Origin: Stagnimonas sp965279705
GTDB taxonomy: Bacteria; Pseudomonadota; Gammaproteobacteria; Nevskiales; Nevskiaceae
Reading direction: 5' to 3'
Length of the DNA: 64,000 nt
NCBI GenBank assembly: GCA_965279705.1
Contig: OZ257257.1
Coordinates: 3,348,001 to 3,412,000 of the forward strand
The notes beneath the pieces are model-generated. The model was given only the letters and a program-made list of their open reading frames with translations. It made no database searches and was not told where the DNA came from. The translations under genes and the position numbers were made by a program. Below, piece by piece: positions 44,373 to 52,928 of this stretch. How positions within the stretch are numbered: the stretch's first letter is position 1; each line of letters begins with the position of its first letter.

Positions 44373-45220
44373 ACTTTCTCGCCATCCTGCTCGCCCTCGG
44401 CGTGGAGCGTGCCTTCCCGCAGGGCACTGCGCTCGGCGAATCGCATCTGCTCGCGGCGCTGCTGCGCGGCCTGAAGAAGCTCGACAACGCCGCCCTGCCC
44501 TGGCTGCTCACACTCGTCGCCATCGCCTTCACCGCCGCACTCGATCACCTGCTGCCCGGCGCGCTGGCCGAGATTCTGTTCGGCGGCGCCGTGCTGTTTG
44601 CCTGCCTCGGCCCGCGCGACTTGGCGGACGACGTGCACCGCCTCATCGCCGCCAAGGCGCGTGGCGATGCTGCCGAGGCCGAGCGCCTGAGCCGCGTGCT
44701 GCAAAGTGGCCCCGCACCGGACGAAAGCCATCGCAGCCTCATCGGCGCGCTCTTCATCCAGTCGCACGAAAGACTGTTCGGCGTGCTGCTGTGGTTCATG
44801 GTGCTGGGTCCTGCCGCAGCCGTGGGCTATCGCCTCGCCAGCCGCCTGCCGCTGCTGCTGGAACCGCTCGGCTACGGCACCCGCACGCGGCACGCGGCCG
44901 ACCAGCTGCACGGCCTCGCGGCCTGGCTGCCCTCGCGCATCACGGCTGCCTTGTTTGCTCTCGCCGGCAGCATGGATGACGCCTTGTCCGCCTGGAAGCG
45001 CATCGGCGAACTGCACTACCGCGAAGCCTGGCGCAGCCACAGCTGGGCGGTGCTGGCCGAGGTCGGCGCGGGCGCGCTGGCGATGGAGGAAGAAGACGGC
45101 GGCATCAGCGTGGCGCCCAACCTCGCCGCCGCCTTGCATGAAGTGCTGCGCATGCAGACCCGCGCGTTGCTGGTACTGCTGGCGGGGTTTGCGGTCTATA
45201 CCAGTGGGTCGTTGCTGTGA
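44369..45220 (+). CDS. ampE: AmpE-like inner membrane protein
   Basis: The 283-residue protein has about four hydrophobic segments and CobD/CbiB-like motifs. Family features include NFLAILLALGVERAF, HLLPGALAEILFGGAVLFACLGPRDL, IGALFIQSHERLFGVLLWFMVLGPAAAVGYRL and the end segment MQTRALLVLLAGFAVYTSGSLL. Coupled to ampD by ATGA, the standard pair. Its biochemical role is poorly defined. Confidence 0.92.
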   Translation: MNFLAILLALGVERAFPQGTALGESHLLAALLRGLKKLDNAALPWLLTLVAIAFTAALDHLLPGALAEILFGGAVLFACLGPRDLADDVHRLIAAKARGDAAEAERLSRVLQSGPAPDESHRSLIGALFIQSHERLFGVLLWFMVLGPAAAVGYRLASRLPLLLEPLGYGTRTRHAADQLHGLAAWLPSRITAALFALAGSMDDALSAWKRIGELHYREAWRSHSWAVLAEVGAGALAMEEEDGGISVAPNLAAALHEVLRMQTRALLVLLAGFAVYTSGSLL

Positions 45221-45273
45221 CGCTTTTGCAGGCGCCCTTTCTTTAGCGGTCGCAATAACCAGCAAGGAGAATC

Positions 45274-45369
45274 ATGGAAATGCAGATGATTTTTGGCTCG
45301 GCTCGTCAAATCACCGCCGTGATAGGCGGTGGTTTTGACCCTAATTCGTGTTGGGCAGCACAGAAATGA
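45274..45369 (+). CDS. Putative 31-residue peptide ORF (leader or small protein)
   Basis: A strong AAGGAG Shine-Dalgarno seven bases upstream of the ATG precedes MEMQMIFGSARQITAVIGGG and eleven more residues ending in CWAAQK. Its TGA overlaps the next ATG (ATGA). The segment is visibly less GC-rich than its neighbours. I recognise no family. Short ORFs arise by chance, but the ribosome site plus precise overlap argue for translation. Confidence 0.45.
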   Translation: MEMQMIFGSARQITAVIGGGFDPNSCWAAQK

Positions 45370-45548
45370 ATGCTCGATACGTTGCTATCGTGTTCACAGC
45401 TCTGCTCGTGTTCTTCGGCGTTTTTCTCGGCCTAATCCGTGGCCCGCAGATCACGCTGCCTGTTGTAACTCTAATGTCCGCGGGCTTGTCCGCGTTAACA
45501 ACGGTTGTGTTCTTTGTATTGCGCCATTTCGTGGCACGAGTGAAGTAG
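45366..45548 (+). CDS. Putative 60-residue two-helix membrane protein
   Basis: The ORF starts in the stop of the 31-residue ORF. It encodes two hydrophobic helices (YVAIVFTALLVFFGVFLGLI about 5-24; VTLMSAGLSALTTVVFFVLR about 34-53) with a basic tail. Codon use is less GC-biased than the surrounding genes. The TAG stop falls inside the arm of a REP-like repeat. Family unknown; the topology supports a real small membrane protein. Confidence 0.5.
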   Translation: MNARYVAIVFTALLVFFGVFLGLIRGPQITLPVVTLMSAGLSALTTVVFFVLRHFVARVK

Positions 45549-45610
45549 CCCGGATGCAATACGGGGCTTCTGATACGTGCGATCGCAAACCCCGGTGGCG
45601 TCCGGGCTAC
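45545..45610. repeat. REP-like imperfect palindrome
   Basis: Outer arms GTAGCCCGGA (45545-45554) and TCCGGGCTAC (45601-45610) are exact reverse complements. An inner CGGGG/CCCCG pair (45562-45566, 45590-45594) extends the stem. The GTAGCCCGGATG head is typical of dispersed REP elements in gammaproteobacterial genomes. No second copy is seen in this window. It may stabilise or terminate the upstream small-ORF transcript. Confidence 0.65.
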
Positions 45611-45651
45611 AACCTTCGACACGCGTGAGCTTCAGCGTTGATCCAAGTTGT

Positions 45652-47112
45652 TCAGCGCGCCCGCAACTGCCCAAACTGCTGTACCAGCAGATCTCGCTGC
45701 ACCACACCCCAGGCATCGCGCAGCAGCATCTTACTGCGGTGGAAAAATGCGGGGATGCGGGCCTCGGGTAGATAGTTCGACAGTGCAGCAGCCAGCGACG
45801 CGTCATCGCGCTGCACGCCATCCTGAAACACCACGATGGCGAGAATGGCCAGGTCGCCAGTGCCGTCGGCGACACCGGCCACGGCGCAATCCATCACCGA
45901 TTCGAGTTGCAGTAGGGCCGTCTCGATCTCGCCCGGATAAATCAGCGTGCCCTTGCTGACGAACGCCTCTTCGCTGCGGCCGCGATAGAGGTATTGGCCG
46001 TCGGCATCCTGCACAACGGCAATGCCGCTGGCGAGCGGTGAAGGCGCGGGCTCGATCGCCGCATCGGCAGCTTGCAGAGTGCCCGAGAACACCATCGGCC
46101 CCGACAGCAGCAATTGCCCGGCATCACCTTGCGTCACGGTGCTGCCGTCTGCGTCTTGCAGCGTCAGTTGCACATCGGGCAGCGGCAGGCCGAGCAGCTC
46201 CGGGCGCGACTCGACGTCATCGAGCGTCGCGTTGAACAGGTTGGGGCCAGCCTCGGCCAGTGGGTAGAGCGTGCGCACCTTCAGACCGCGGTCGAGCAGC
46301 GCCTGCCGCACCGGCAGCGGCGCGGGACTGCCGACACTGGCGAACCAGTTGAGGCTGGAGAGATCGGCCTCGTCGAAGTCGCCGTACTCGGTGAGCTGCC
46401 GCAGCATGAAGGGTGTGAGCGCCGAGACGGTGATGCGGTGCAGTGCCAAGTGCCCCAGATATTCGTCGGTGTCGAAGCCGGACATCAGCACCACCCGGCC
46501 ACCGCGATAGAGAATGGGCAGGCACAGCAGGTTCAGTTCGGGGCCGAAGCAGGGCAGGCAATGCACGGTGCTGTCCTGCGCGGACAGATGCCAGGCATCG
46601 GCCGAATGGCGGGCGTTGAGCAGTACCTGCCGGTACGGCAGCACCGCCACACCGCGCGGCGTGCCGTAGAAAATGTGCGGGTCGTCCACCGACAGCGCCG
46701 GGGCGGCAGGCACATCCAGACTGCCCACGGCGAGCCAGTCGCGATATTCCGAGAGCCTTGTCCACTGCACGCCGAGTGCGGCGGCGGAGTCATGGTGGCG
46801 GCTGTCGACGAACACCATCGCCGGCTTCACCAGGGCCGCCTGCGCCGCGAGTGCCTGCGCGCTCAGGTGCGGATTGAGCGGCGCGTAGACGATGCCGATC
46901 TTGGGCGCGGCCAGCAGCAGGTCGAAGTGCACCAGATGATTGTGGGCGATGACGCTGACCCGATCACCCCGCTGGATGCCGAGCGAGCGCAGGCGGTTGG
47001 CCAGCCGGTTGGCGCGGCCTTCCATGTCACGAAAGGTGTACCAGCGCCCGTTGAAGAACAGCGCCGGCGACTCCGGCGTTTTACGTGCGCGCCACTGAAT
47101 GAGATCGAGCAT
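45652..47112 (-). CDS. ANL-superfamily (acyl-CoA synthetase-like) protein with degenerate active site
   Basis: The 486-residue protein aligns along its length with AMP-forming acyl-CoA synthetases: WRARKTPESPALFFNGRWYTFRDM at the start, PKIGIVYAPLNPHLS, and GRSEEAFVSKGTLIYPGEIETAL near the end. Key motifs are altered. The ATP loop, normally SGTTGxPK, reads FYGTPRGVA (about 145-155); YGxTE reads YPLAEAG; the A10 motif GKxQR reads WGVVQR, replacing the catalytic Lys with Val. It may bind an acyl or nucleotide ligand without forming an adenylate. It lies 88 bp after a TetR regulator on the same strand. Confidence 0.85.
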   Translation of the reverse strand: MLDLIQWRARKTPESPALFFNGRWYTFRDMEGRANRLANRLRSLGIQRGDRVSVIAHNHLVHFDLLLAAPKIGIVYAPLNPHLSAQALAAQAALVKPAMVFVDSRHHDSAAALGVQWTRLSEYRDWLAVGSLDVPAAPALSVDDPHIFYGTPRGVAVLPYRQVLLNARHSADAWHLSAQDSTVHCLPCFGPELNLLCLPILYRGGRVVLMSGFDTDEYLGHLALHRITVSALTPFMLRQLTEYGDFDEADLSSLNWFASVGSPAPLPVRQALLDRGLKVRTLYPLAEAGPNLFNATLDDVESRPELLGLPLPDVQLTLQDADGSTVTQGDAGQLLLSGPMVFSGTLQAADAAIEPAPSPLASGIAVVQDADGQYLYRGRSEEAFVSKGTLIYPGEIETALLQLESVMDCAVAGVADGTGDLAILAIVVFQDGVQRDDASLAAALSNYLPEARIPAFFHRSKMLLRDAWGVVQRDLLVQQFGQLRAR

Positions 47113-47200
47113 GGTCTATGGATGACGGCGTTCGGTTGCGCCGCCTGTCATCAAACATTACCGCATCCCGACCCATCCAGTCAGTGGCTCAAATAACGAC

Positions 47201-47782
47201 TCAGCCGGCGGCGATCACCGCATCGACCAGCGGTTTGCTCACCGGCTTGCCGCTCCACTGGCAGTGTTGCAGTGCTGCGCTGGCGCAGGCGCCCACCAAG
47301 GCCGCTGCACGCAGCAGCATGTCGCTGCCGGCCACGCCGCGCACGCCGGCCGACAGCGCTTTGGCAACGACCGCGAACAACTTTTCATGCACCTCGCGGA
47401 ACACCGGAGCATCGACGAACTGGGACTCGCTGAGAATGCGGTGACGGCCGATATCGTTGGTGTCGAACTCCAGAAGCAGCGTCGCCACGCGGCGCTCGCC
47501 TTCCTTGCCGGCAGCCGCCTCGGTGCTGAGCGAGTCGATGCTTTTGCACAGCTCGGCGCCCAGGGTGCGCACCAGCGTCGCAAACACTTCTTCCTTGCTG
47601 TGGAAGTAGAGATAGAACGTGCCTTGGCCGACATCCGCACGCTGGGTGATGGAGCTGACGGAGGCGGCTGGAAACCCCTTGCTGCCGAACTCGATTTCGG
47701 CGGAAGAGAGCAATTTGCGACGGGTTGCCTCGCCACGCGCGGTGACGGGTACGAGTTCCTTGAGAGGGGCGTTGGTGTTCAT
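47201..47782 (-). CDS. TetR-family transcriptional regulator
   Basis: The 193-residue repressor-type protein has an N-terminal helix-turn-helix (ATRRKLLSSAEIEFGSKGFPAASVSSITQRADVGQGTFYLYFHSKEEVF, about 15-65) and a helical ligand domain. ATG at 47782 is preferred; another ATG at 47815 would add 11 residues. It sits upstream of the ANL-like gene and may regulate lipid-related neighbours in response to an acyl ligand; inferred. Confidence 0.92.
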   Translation of the reverse strand: MNTNAPLKELVPVTARGEATRRKLLSSAEIEFGSKGFPAASVSSITQRADVGQGTFYLYFHSKEEVFATLVRTLGAELCKSIDSLSTEAAAGKEGERRVATLLLEFDTNDIGRHRILSESQFVDAPVFREVHEKLFAVVAKALSAGVRGVAGSDMLLRAAALVGACASAALQHCQWSGKPVSKPLVDAVIAAG

Positions 47783-47860
47783 CTTGCAGGCACAGTCCTT
47801 GTGGGTAGAGCGCATCGGTCACAGCGCTGGGAGAACTCCTGTTCGCCCAATGCAGTTAGC

Positions 47861-49363
47861 TTAACCCGCTCTGCTGGCGCCTGCGGACGCGGCCATTCGC
47901 TGCGCGGCCTTGATGCGCGGCCGCAGGCGCGCCATCTGGCGTTCGTCGGCGCGCTCCTTCAGCCATTGCAGGCAGTCTTCAAACGCTCGCGAGATGCGCG
48001 TCTGCATACGAATGCGTTCCAGCTTGGGCCAGGTCGCGCGCTCGCCGTCCTTGATGTACTGGGCAATCTCCGCGGCCGAGGGGTTGGCCAGCATGCGCAT
48101 CAACTGGCGCGGCGACTGCTGCGGGAACAAGGTGACATCGCCGGAATAGCGCTGCTGCAGGATGTCGTTGAGCTTGTCCACCACCCGGCCAGCGGCGTAG
48201 CCGTTGAAATGCTCGCGCGCCACCTTGATCACATCCCGCCCGGCGACCTTGACCAGGCTGCCGGCCAGATTGCCCAGCCCCTTGCTGCGCTGCACGTTGT
48301 CCTGCAAAAACGGCACGACGTGGGGATTGGTCTGGCTGACGATGTAATGGTTGACGTTGTGCAGGCGTGCCAACCGCAGCAGCGGCAGATCGTTGGCGAG
48401 CGAGCCATCGACCCAGCGCTTGCTGCGCATGTAGGGCACCGGGTCGCCATTGAAATCGCGCGCTTCGAGCATCACCGGCTCAAACACGCCGGGGATCGAG
48501 CAACTGGCCTGCACGGCTTTTTTCACCATCACATTCGGCGCGGTCAGGTAGTTGAGCAGGCGCGGCTGCTGGTTGAGTTCGGCCGGCGACACCGTGACAC
48601 CCAGGATGCGCCGCGTGCGCTCGAAGGCCTGCACGAAACTCTCTTCGCCGATGTTGGCGTTGAGGCAGGCGGCGAGGTGTGCGGAGTCCATCAGCGTGCC
48701 GCCCTTGAACAGCTTGACGAAACTTACACGCTGAAAAGCTGCGAGATTGATGCTGCTGGGGTCGAACAGCATCGGCAGCTGCGCATCGGTGCGCGTGCAG
48801 GTCATCGCCGCGATGATCGAACCAGCGGAAGAACCCGAGATCACCCGTGGCAGCAGGTTGTTTTCCCACAGTGCCTTGATGACGCCGAGGTGGAACATGC
48901 CGAGTGTGGCCCCGCCCGAGAGCAGCAGCGCCGAGCGGCCAAAGCTGGCACCGGTGCGCTTGAAGAACAGCACTTTCTCGTCGTCGCCGAACTCCTTGAA
49001 CTCGCCGACGCAGATGTAGTCGAGGCAGCGCGTCGCCTCGTCCACGTATTCCTCGATCAGCCGCTTGGTGCCGGCGCGCGCATAGCCGTACAGCAGCGGG
49101 TTGGAGGTGTTGGCGAGATTGCCGTGCAAACCTTCAGCGAGATGAAAGGTCAGCTCGCGCACATTGCCCTTGCGCCGCAGCTCGCGCATCAGAAGCAGCC
49201 TCTCGCGGATCAGCAGATAGTCGTATTCGTCGCTGGTCTCGTCCTGCTTCCAGGCATCCGCACCTTCGAGACGATCGAGGTCGAGTGCGACTTCACGCCA
49301 CACGCGGTATTCAGCGGCGGCGGCTAGATCCTTGAGGCGGCTTGCGATGAGTTTTTTCGACAT
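47861..49363 (-). CDS. Patatin-like phospholipase with DUF3336
   Basis: The 500-residue protein has an N-terminal DUF3336 region (about 10-135, EYRVWREVALDLDRLEGADAWK) as in eukaryotic Tgl lipases and their bacterial relatives. The patatin domain has the oxyanion motif SGGATLG (149-155), nucleophile S179 in GSSAG and D319 in VDGS. It should hydrolyse acyl esters of phospholipids or triglycerides. There is no signal peptide. It is divergent from the flippase-mprF-acvB cluster across 49 bp, which supports a membrane-lipid role. Confidence 0.94.
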   Translation of the reverse strand: MSKKLIASRLKDLAAAAEYRVWREVALDLDRLEGADAWKQDETSDEYDYLLIRERLLLMRELRRKGNVRELTFHLAEGLHGNLANTSNPLLYGYARAGTKRLIEEYVDEATRCLDYICVGEFKEFGDDEKVLFFKRTGASFGRSALLLSGGATLGMFHLGVIKALWENNLLPRVISGSSAGSIIAAMTCTRTDAQLPMLFDPSSINLAAFQRVSFVKLFKGGTLMDSAHLAACLNANIGEESFVQAFERTRRILGVTVSPAELNQQPRLLNYLTAPNVMVKKAVQASCSIPGVFEPVMLEARDFNGDPVPYMRSKRWVDGSLANDLPLLRLARLHNVNHYIVSQTNPHVVPFLQDNVQRSKGLGNLAGSLVKVAGRDVIKVAREHFNGYAAGRVVDKLNDILQQRYSGDVTLFPQQSPRQLMRMLANPSAAEIAQYIKDGERATWPKLERIRMQTRISRAFEDCLQWLKERADERQMARLRPRIKAAQRMAASAGASRAG

Positions 49364-49412
49364 GCCGACCTAGTTAAGTAGTTATTCTTGCCAACGCTTA
49401 AAAGATTACAAC

Positions 49413-50345
49413 ATGTCGTCCAAACTCAAGTCGCGCCTTTTTGCTTTAGCCACACTGCTGATCTTCGTCGTCGCACTCTGGGTGCTGCGCAAAAGTCTGG
49501 CGAACATGAACTGGGCCGATGTACGCGCCCACATTTCCGCTTTGCCGCCCTCCCATGTGGGCATGGCGCTGCTGTTCGTGATGGGCAGTTATCTGGCCCT
49601 GAGCTTTCACGACTTTCTTGCCGTGCGCTTCGTCGGCAGCACGCTCGGCTGGCACGAGGTGGCACCCACGGCCTTCATCGCCGTCGCCGTGGGGCAGAAC
49701 CTGGGTGCGACCACGCTCACGGGTGGTGCGGTGCGCCTGCACGGCTACACGCGCAAGGGACTTTCCACCGCGCAGGTCGGCGGCATCGTGGCGATGTGCG
49801 CCATCACGTTTGCACTCGGCGTGAACCTGCTGCTCGACTTCTCGCTGCTGTTCGAGCCGCAGCTGGCCGCGCAGATATTGCACATCGAACCCTCAACCGC
49901 GCGCTGGCTGGGTGTGGCCAATATCAGCTTCCTGCTGGGCTGGCTCTGGCTCACCGCCGGGCGCAGCGACAAGCCTTTCACGCTCGGTGGCCATCGCTTC
50001 ACACCACCGCGCGCCAGCCTCACCTTGCGGCAGATCGCCGTCGGCGCGCTCGACCTCAGCTGCTCGGCGGCAGCGCTCTACTGGCTGCTGCCCGATCTCG
50101 GCAGTGTCGGCTTTGCGGCGTTTCTCGGCAGCTATGTACTGGCGATGGCGGCCGGCATTGCCAGCAACGTGCCGGGAGGCCTGGGCGTGTTCGAGTCGAT
50201 GCTGCTGCTGACGCTGCCGGAGGTGCCCAAGGCCGAACTGATTGGTGGCGCGCTCGCGTTTCGCGCCTGCTACTTTCTGCTGCCGTTCATGTTGGCTTTG
50301 ATTCTGCTCGGCGTGCGCGAACTACCGCGCCTGTGGCGTCGCTAA
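49413..50345 (+). CDS. Stand-alone MprF-type flippase domain (UPF0104 membrane protein)
   Basis: The 310-residue polytopic protein (about eight hydrophobic segments) corresponds to the N-terminal flippase region of MprF. Shared motifs with the next gene include TLTGGAVRLHGYTRKGLSTAQV (LTGGAVRL in both) and NVPGGLGVFESMLLL (PGGxGxFExMxLL in both). It ends 30 bp before mprF. It may move aminoacylated or other lipids across the inner membrane; a separate copy beside full-length MprF suggests a distinct substrate or hetero-oligomer. Confidence 0.9.
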   Translation: MSSKLKSRLFALATLLIFVVALWVLRKSLANMNWADVRAHISALPPSHVGMALLFVMGSYLALSFHDFLAVRFVGSTLGWHEVAPTAFIAVAVGQNLGATTLTGGAVRLHGYTRKGLSTAQVGGIVAMCAITFALGVNLLLDFSLLFEPQLAAQILHIEPSTARWLGVANISFLLGWLWLTAGRSDKPFTLGGHRFTPPRASLTLRQIAVGALDLSCSAAALYWLLPDLGSVGFAAFLGSYVLAMAAGIASNVPGGLGVFESMLLLTLPEVPKAELIGGALAFRACYFLLPFMLALILLGVRELPRLWRR

Positions 50346-50375
50346 ACTAGTCGTCCAATTAGCCCTGATCCACTG

Positions 50376-52928
50376 ATGCCAGAGTCCCTGCTGAAACTGT
50401 TCGTGCGCGTCAAGCCCTGGCTGCCGGCGCTGCTGGCAATGCTGCTGCTGGGCGCGGCACTGCTGGCGCTGCGCGAGCTGACCCGCGAGATCAACTACAA
50501 AGACGTTGTGGTGCAGATGCGCAGCACCTCGGTGGATGCGCTGCTGCTGTCGGCGATGTTCACCTTCCTGAGCTTCGTTGCACTCGCCTGCTACGACCTT
50601 TCGGGGCTCGCGTATCTCAAGATCAAGCTGCCCTGGCGCACGGTGGCACTCGGTTCGTTCGCGGGCTATGCGATGGGCAATACCGTCGGCATGGGCGTGC
50701 TCACGGGTGGCGCGGTGCGGCTCAGGGTCTATGGTGCGGCGGGCATGGACACCCTCCAGGTCGCGCAGCTCATGGGCTTCATCAGCGCGGGCTTCGGGCT
50801 CGGCATCACCTTCATCGGCGCGATCGGCCTGCTCTGGGGTGCCGAGCGCGTCGAGTCGGCAGTAGGCGTGCCGGCGTGGGTAATGCATGGCATCGGCATC
50901 TTCACGCTCTGCTTCATCAGCTGGGTGATCTACCTGTGCATGCGCGGCCGGCCGCTGGTGCTGTTCGGCAAGAGCATGATGCTGCCCTCGACGCGGCTGG
51001 CGTTGATCCAGATCGGTGTGTCGGCACTCGACCTGCTGTTTGCCGCACTTGCACTCTGGGCGCTGCTGCCCGAGGCCGATCTGCACTTCATGGGCTTTCT
51101 CGCCTTCTACGTCATCGGCGTGTCGCTGGGCATCATCCTGCACATCCCCGGCGGCGTCGGCATCTTCGAGGCGATGATCCTGCTCGCCTATGGCGATTCG
51201 ATTCCACCCTCCCAGCTGGCGGGCGCGCTGCTGCTGTTCCGCGCCATCTACTATCTCGCCCCGCTGGCGCTGGCGGTGACGCTGCTGGTGCTGCGCGAAT
51301 GGCGCGCCATTGCGCAGAGCCGCGCGCGTCAGAAGGCGGCCGAGCTGTCGCCGATGTTCCTGGCCACGGCGACGATCACCGTCGGCATCATGCTGCTGGT
51401 TTCGGGCGTGACGCCCTCCACCGATGAAGCCACCGAGCTGCTGGCGCTGCACATACCGCTGGTGTTCGTCGAAAGTGCCCACTTCATCGGCAGCATCGCG
51501 GGTCTGGGTCTGTTGTTCGTTGCGCGCGGACTGATGCTGCGTCTCGACGCGGCCTGGTGGGCAGCCCTCTTGCTCGCCGGCATCAGTTTCGTGTTCACGC
51601 TGCCCAAGGGCGTTGCCATCGGCGAGATGTGTGCGCTGGGGCTTTTGCTGATGCTGCTGGTGGCAGGCCGCAAGGAGTTCGACCGCCGCGCCTCGCTGTT
51701 CGCGCAGCCGTTTTCACCGCAGTGGTTACTGATGATCGGCGCGGTGCTGGGGGCGGTGACCTGGCTGATGTTCTTCGTCTATCGCGACGTGCCGTACGCC
51801 GATAATCTCTGGTGGCAGTTCGCCTTCGACGCCCATGCCCCGCGCGCCTTGCGCGTGACGGTCGCCGCCGTGCTGCTGACGTTCGGCTTCGCACTCTGGC
51901 AGGCGTTTCGCCCCGCTTCGGGCGAGGCTCTGCCGGCTTTGTCGGATGATCTCTCGCGCGCCTACGACATCATCCAGCGACAGCCGCGTGCCGATGCCCT
52001 GCTGGCTCTCAGCGGCGACAAGTCGCTGCTGTTCTCGTCCACCGGCAAGAGCTTTCTGATGTACGGCAAGCGCGGTCGCACCTGGGCAGCCTTGTTCGAC
52101 CCGATCGGCCCCGAGCACGAATGGCCGGAGCTGATCTGGCGCTTCGTCGAGCACGCACACGACCACGGCGGTCGCGCCTGCTTCTATCAGGCCAACAGTC
52201 GCACCATCCCGCTGTATCTCGATGTGGGTTTATCCGCCCACAAGCTCGGCGAATACGCGATGGTGCCGCTGAAGGATTTCACCGTGCAGGGCAGCAAGCG
52301 CGCGCATTTGCGGCAGGCCATCAACAAGGGCGAGCGCGATGGCCTGAGCTTCGAGGTGCTGCCGGCCTACGCCGGTGTCGAACTGTTGCCGGAGCTGGAG
52401 CGCATCTCCAACGCCTGGCTCGCCGAACACGCCACCCGCGAGAAGGGTTTTTCACTCGGCACCTTCGACCCCAAGTACCTCGCCTGCACGCCAATCGCCG
52501 TGGTGCGGCTGCACGGCAAGCCGGTCGCCTTCGCCAACCTGATGACCACGCCGGAACTGGCCGAAGCCACCATCGACCTCATGCGCTACACGCCCGATGC
52601 GCCGAAGGGCGTCATGGACTATCTGTTCGTCAAGCTCATGCTGCACTGCAAGGATTGCGGCTATGCGCAGTTCGGCCTTGGCATGGCGCCGATGTCCGGC
52701 ATGAGCACCCATCACAAGGCACCGCACTGGCAGCGCCTGGGCCGGCTGATCTACCGACACGGCGAGAACTTCTACAACTTCCGCGGCCTGCGCGCCTTCA
52801 AGCAGAAGTTCGACCCGGTGTGGGAGCCGCGCTATCTCTGCGCCGAGGGCGGTATACAGCCGCTGATCGTGTTTACTGACATCGCCGCCCTGGTGAGTGG
52901 CGGCATCAAGGGTGTATTGACGAAATGA
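50376..52928 (+). CDS. mprF: Bifunctional aminoacyl-phosphatidylglycerol synthase/flippase MprF
   Basis: The 850-residue protein has about a dozen transmembrane segments (residues 10-520). The N-terminal flippase part has LTGGAVRLRVYG and IPGGVGIFEAMILLAYG. The cytosolic C-terminal DUF2156 synthase (about 530-850) has LFSSTGKSFLMYGKRGRTWAALFDPIG, FYQANSRTIP and MRYTPDAPKGVMDYLF, with GLGMAPMSG. It transfers Lys or Ala from aminoacyl-tRNA to phosphatidylglycerol, lowering surface charge against cationic peptides. Amino-acid specificity cannot be read. The stop overlaps acvB (ATGA). Confidence 0.96.
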   Translation: MPESLLKLFVRVKPWLPALLAMLLLGAALLALRELTREINYKDVVVQMRSTSVDALLLSAMFTFLSFVALACYDLSGLAYLKIKLPWRTVALGSFAGYAMGNTVGMGVLTGGAVRLRVYGAAGMDTLQVAQLMGFISAGFGLGITFIGAIGLLWGAERVESAVGVPAWVMHGIGIFTLCFISWVIYLCMRGRPLVLFGKSMMLPSTRLALIQIGVSALDLLFAALALWALLPEADLHFMGFLAFYVIGVSLGIILHIPGGVGIFEAMILLAYGDSIPPSQLAGALLLFRAIYYLAPLALAVTLLVLREWRAIAQSRARQKAAELSPMFLATATITVGIMLLVSGVTPSTDEATELLALHIPLVFVESAHFIGSIAGLGLLFVARGLMLRLDAAWWAALLLAGISFVFTLPKGVAIGEMCALGLLLMLLVAGRKEFDRRASLFAQPFSPQWLLMIGAVLGAVTWLMFFVYRDVPYADNLWWQFAFDAHAPRALRVTVAAVLLTFGFALWQAFRPASGEALPALSDDLSRAYDIIQRQPRADALLALSGDKSLLFSSTGKSFLMYGKRGRTWAALFDPIGPEHEWPELIWRFVEHAHDHGGRACFYQANSRTIPLYLDVGLSAHKLGEYAMVPLKDFTVQGSKRAHLRQAINKGERDGLSFEVLPAYAGVELLPELERISNAWLAEHATREKGFSLGTFDPKYLACTPIAVVRLHGKPVAFANLMTTPELAEATIDLMRYTPDAPKGVMDYLFVKLMLHCKDCGYAQFGLGMAPMSGMSTHHKAPHWQRLGRLIYRHGENFYNFRGLRAFKQKFDPVWEPRYLCAEGGIQPLIVFTDIAALVSGGIKGVLTK

